The translations under genes and the position numbers were made by a program. DNA of 36,180 nucleotides from assembly GCA_029251505.1 (NCBI GenBank), contig JAQXDG010000059.1, positions 1 through 36,180 on the forward strand, in the 5' to 3' direction. Under the pieces are notes generated by a model. The model made no database searches and had not been told where the DNA came from. It worked only from the letters and a program-made list of their open reading frames with translations. Within the stretch, counting starts at the first letter, position 1. Every line of letters starts with the position of its first letter. The stretch is from Glaciecola sp. (lineage in GTDB: Bacteria; Pseudomonadota; Gammaproteobacteria; Enterobacterales; Alteromonadaceae). Below are positions 34,944 through 36,180 of the stretch, one piece after another.

Positions 34944-36125
34944 ATGGCAAAGCAAAAGTTTGAACGTAATAAACCCCATGTAAACGTCGGTACTATCGGC
35001 CACGTCGATCACGGTAAAACAACTCTTACAGCGGCAATCACGTCGGTATTAGCAAAGACTTACGGCGGTTCTGCTCAAGCATTCGATCAAATCGATAATG
35101 CTCCAGAAGAACGCGAGCGCGGTATCACTATCTCTACGTCACACGTAGAATATGATACGCCATCACGTCACTATGCACACGTTGATTGTCCAGGACACGC
35201 CGATTATGTTAAAAACATGATCACTGGTGCTGCTCAAATGGACGGTGGTATCTTAGTTGTTGCTGCTACTGATGGTCCTATGCCACAAACTCGTGAGCAT
35301 ATCTTGTTAGGTCGCCAAGTTGGTATTCCTTACATGATCGTTTTCATGAACAAATGTGACATGGTTGATGATGAAGAATTACTAGAACTAGTAGAAATGG
35401 AAGTTCGTGAACTTCTTACAGAATACGAATTCCCAGGTGATGATTTACCAGTAATCCAAGGTTCTGCATTAAAAGCGCTTGAGGGTGACCCGGTATGGGA
35501 AGCTAAAATCGTTGAGCTAGCTGAAGCACTTGATAACTACATTCCAGAGCCAGAGCGTGATGTAGACAAGCCTTTCATTCTTCCAATCGAAGATGTTTTC
35601 TCAATCTCAGGTCGTGGTACAGTTGTAACCGGTCGTGTTGAGCAAGGTATTGTTAAAGTTGGTGAAGAAGTAGAAATCGTTGGTATCAAAGATACAGTTA
35701 AAACGACTTGTACTGGTGTTGAAATGTTCCGTAAATTGCTTGACGAAGGTCGTGCAGGCGAGAACGTTGGTGTTCTATTACGTGGTACTAAGCGTGAAGA
35801 CGTAGAACGTGGTCAAGTATTAGCGAAGCCAGGTTCAATCAACCCACATACTAAATTCGAAGCTGAAGTATATATCTTAAGCAAAGATGAAGGTGGTCGT
35901 CATACTCCATTCTTCAAAGGTTATCGTCCACAGTTTTACTTCCGTACAACTGACGTAACAGGCGCTGTAGAGCTTCCTGAAGGCGTAGAGATGGTAATGC
36001 CAGGCGACAACTTGAAATTTGTTGTTGAACTGATTGCTCCAATCGCGATGGACGAAGGTTTACGCTTCGCAATCCGTGAAGGTGGCCGTACAGTTGGTGC
36101 TGGTGTTGTATCTAAAATTCTATAA
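34944..36125 (+). CDS. tuf: Elongation factor Tu
   Basis: A 393-residue EF-Tu that delivers aminoacyl-tRNA. G1 GHVDHGKT (19-26), effector region [13 protein letters not shown]3 DCPGHADY and G4 NKCD are present, with the standard C-terminus [13 protein letters not shown]. Codon use is strongly biased: no ATA, with most Ile as ATC, as expected for the most abundant protein. AGGAAACGAG serves as the ribosome-binding region. It follows fusA by 69 bp. It is the only tuf in the window; none precedes secE. Confidence 0.99.
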   Translation: MAKQKFERNKPHVNVGTIGHVDHGKTTLTAAITSVLAKTYGGSAQAFDQIDNAPEERERGITISTSHVEYDTPSRHYAHVDCPGHADYVKNMITGAAQMDGGILVVAATDGPMPQTREHILLGRQVGIPYMIVFMNKCDMVDDEELLELVEMEVRELLTEYEFPGDDLPVIQGSALKALEGDPVWEAKIVELAEALDNYIPEPERDVDKPFILPIEDVFSISGRGTVVTGRVEQGIVKVGEEVEIVGIKDTVKTTCTGVEMFRKLLDEGRAGENVGVLLRGTKREDVERGQVLAKPGSINPHTKFEAEVYILSKDEGGRHTPFFKGYRPQFYFRTTDVTGAVELPEGVEMVMPGDNLKFVVELIAPIAMDEGLRFAIREGGRTVGAGVVSKIL

Positions 36126-36145
36126 TTTTAGATAACCAATAGTTT

Positions 36146-36174
36146 AAAAAAGACCGCCTGATGGCGGTCTTTTT
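36146..36174 (+). terminator. Terminator after tuf
   Basis: AAAAAGACCGCC and GGCGGTCTTTTT form a 12-bp stem with a TGAT loop, ending in five T (36170-36174). Strong intrinsic terminator. The matching A tract on the left may also allow it to work in the reverse direction. Confidence 0.93.
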
Positions 36175-36180
36175 GTATGT

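Overview
The window is chromosomal DNA from a gammaproteobacterium with a moderately AT-rich genome. The evidence is an E. coli-like SecE/NusG, an L10 operon leader, DbpA, a FolM/FolE pair, and protein sequences and gene order typical of that class. I cannot name the genus. Coding density is high. There is no CRISPR array, insertion sequence, prophage or rRNA gene, and only one tRNA.

Left half (1-18597), mixed housekeeping and accessory genes. It holds an AbgT-family transporter, hemH, a DUF4112 and a DUF2237 protein, and a UbiG-like methyltransferase followed by a glutathione S-transferase-like gene. A minus-strand unit folM-aguA-aguB makes reduced pterin and converts agmatine to putrescine; folE is divergent to it. 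Then come a Blc-type lipocalin, a DinB-like protein, a PhnA-domain protein, a tiny secreted protein, a large two-domain acyltransferase resembling OlsF (ornithine lipid synthesis), pyrC overlapping dbpA, a MAPEG protein, an RraA-like protein and an ABC exporter.

Right half (18590-36180), the core transcription/translation block: tRNA-Trp, secE-nusG, rplK-rplA, rplJ-rplL, rpoB-rpoC, rpsL-rpsG-fusA and tuf, all on the plus strand. The rif and str clusters are adjacent, unlike in E. coli. The expected RNA control elements can be seen: an rplK leader resembling the L1 target, an L10 leader with paired arms, a strong attenuator between rplL and rpoB, and terminators after nusG, rpoC and tuf. The tuf gene often found just upstream of tRNA-Trp/secE is absent; an ABC exporter lies there instead.

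The most unusual feature is a two-gene cassette at 19937-20483, between the nusG terminator and the rplK promoter. It encodes a glycine-rich peptide with a double-glycine leader, overlapped by a small three-helix membrane protein. It looks like an orphan class II bacteriocin/microcin and immunity pair inside one of the most conserved gene clusters in bacteria, with no dedicated peptidase-exporter in the window. Secondary points of interest are a UbiG homologue of unexpected subtype, weak codon bias in fusA, stacked and mutually exclusive hairpins between rpoB and rpoC, and several operator-like repeats.
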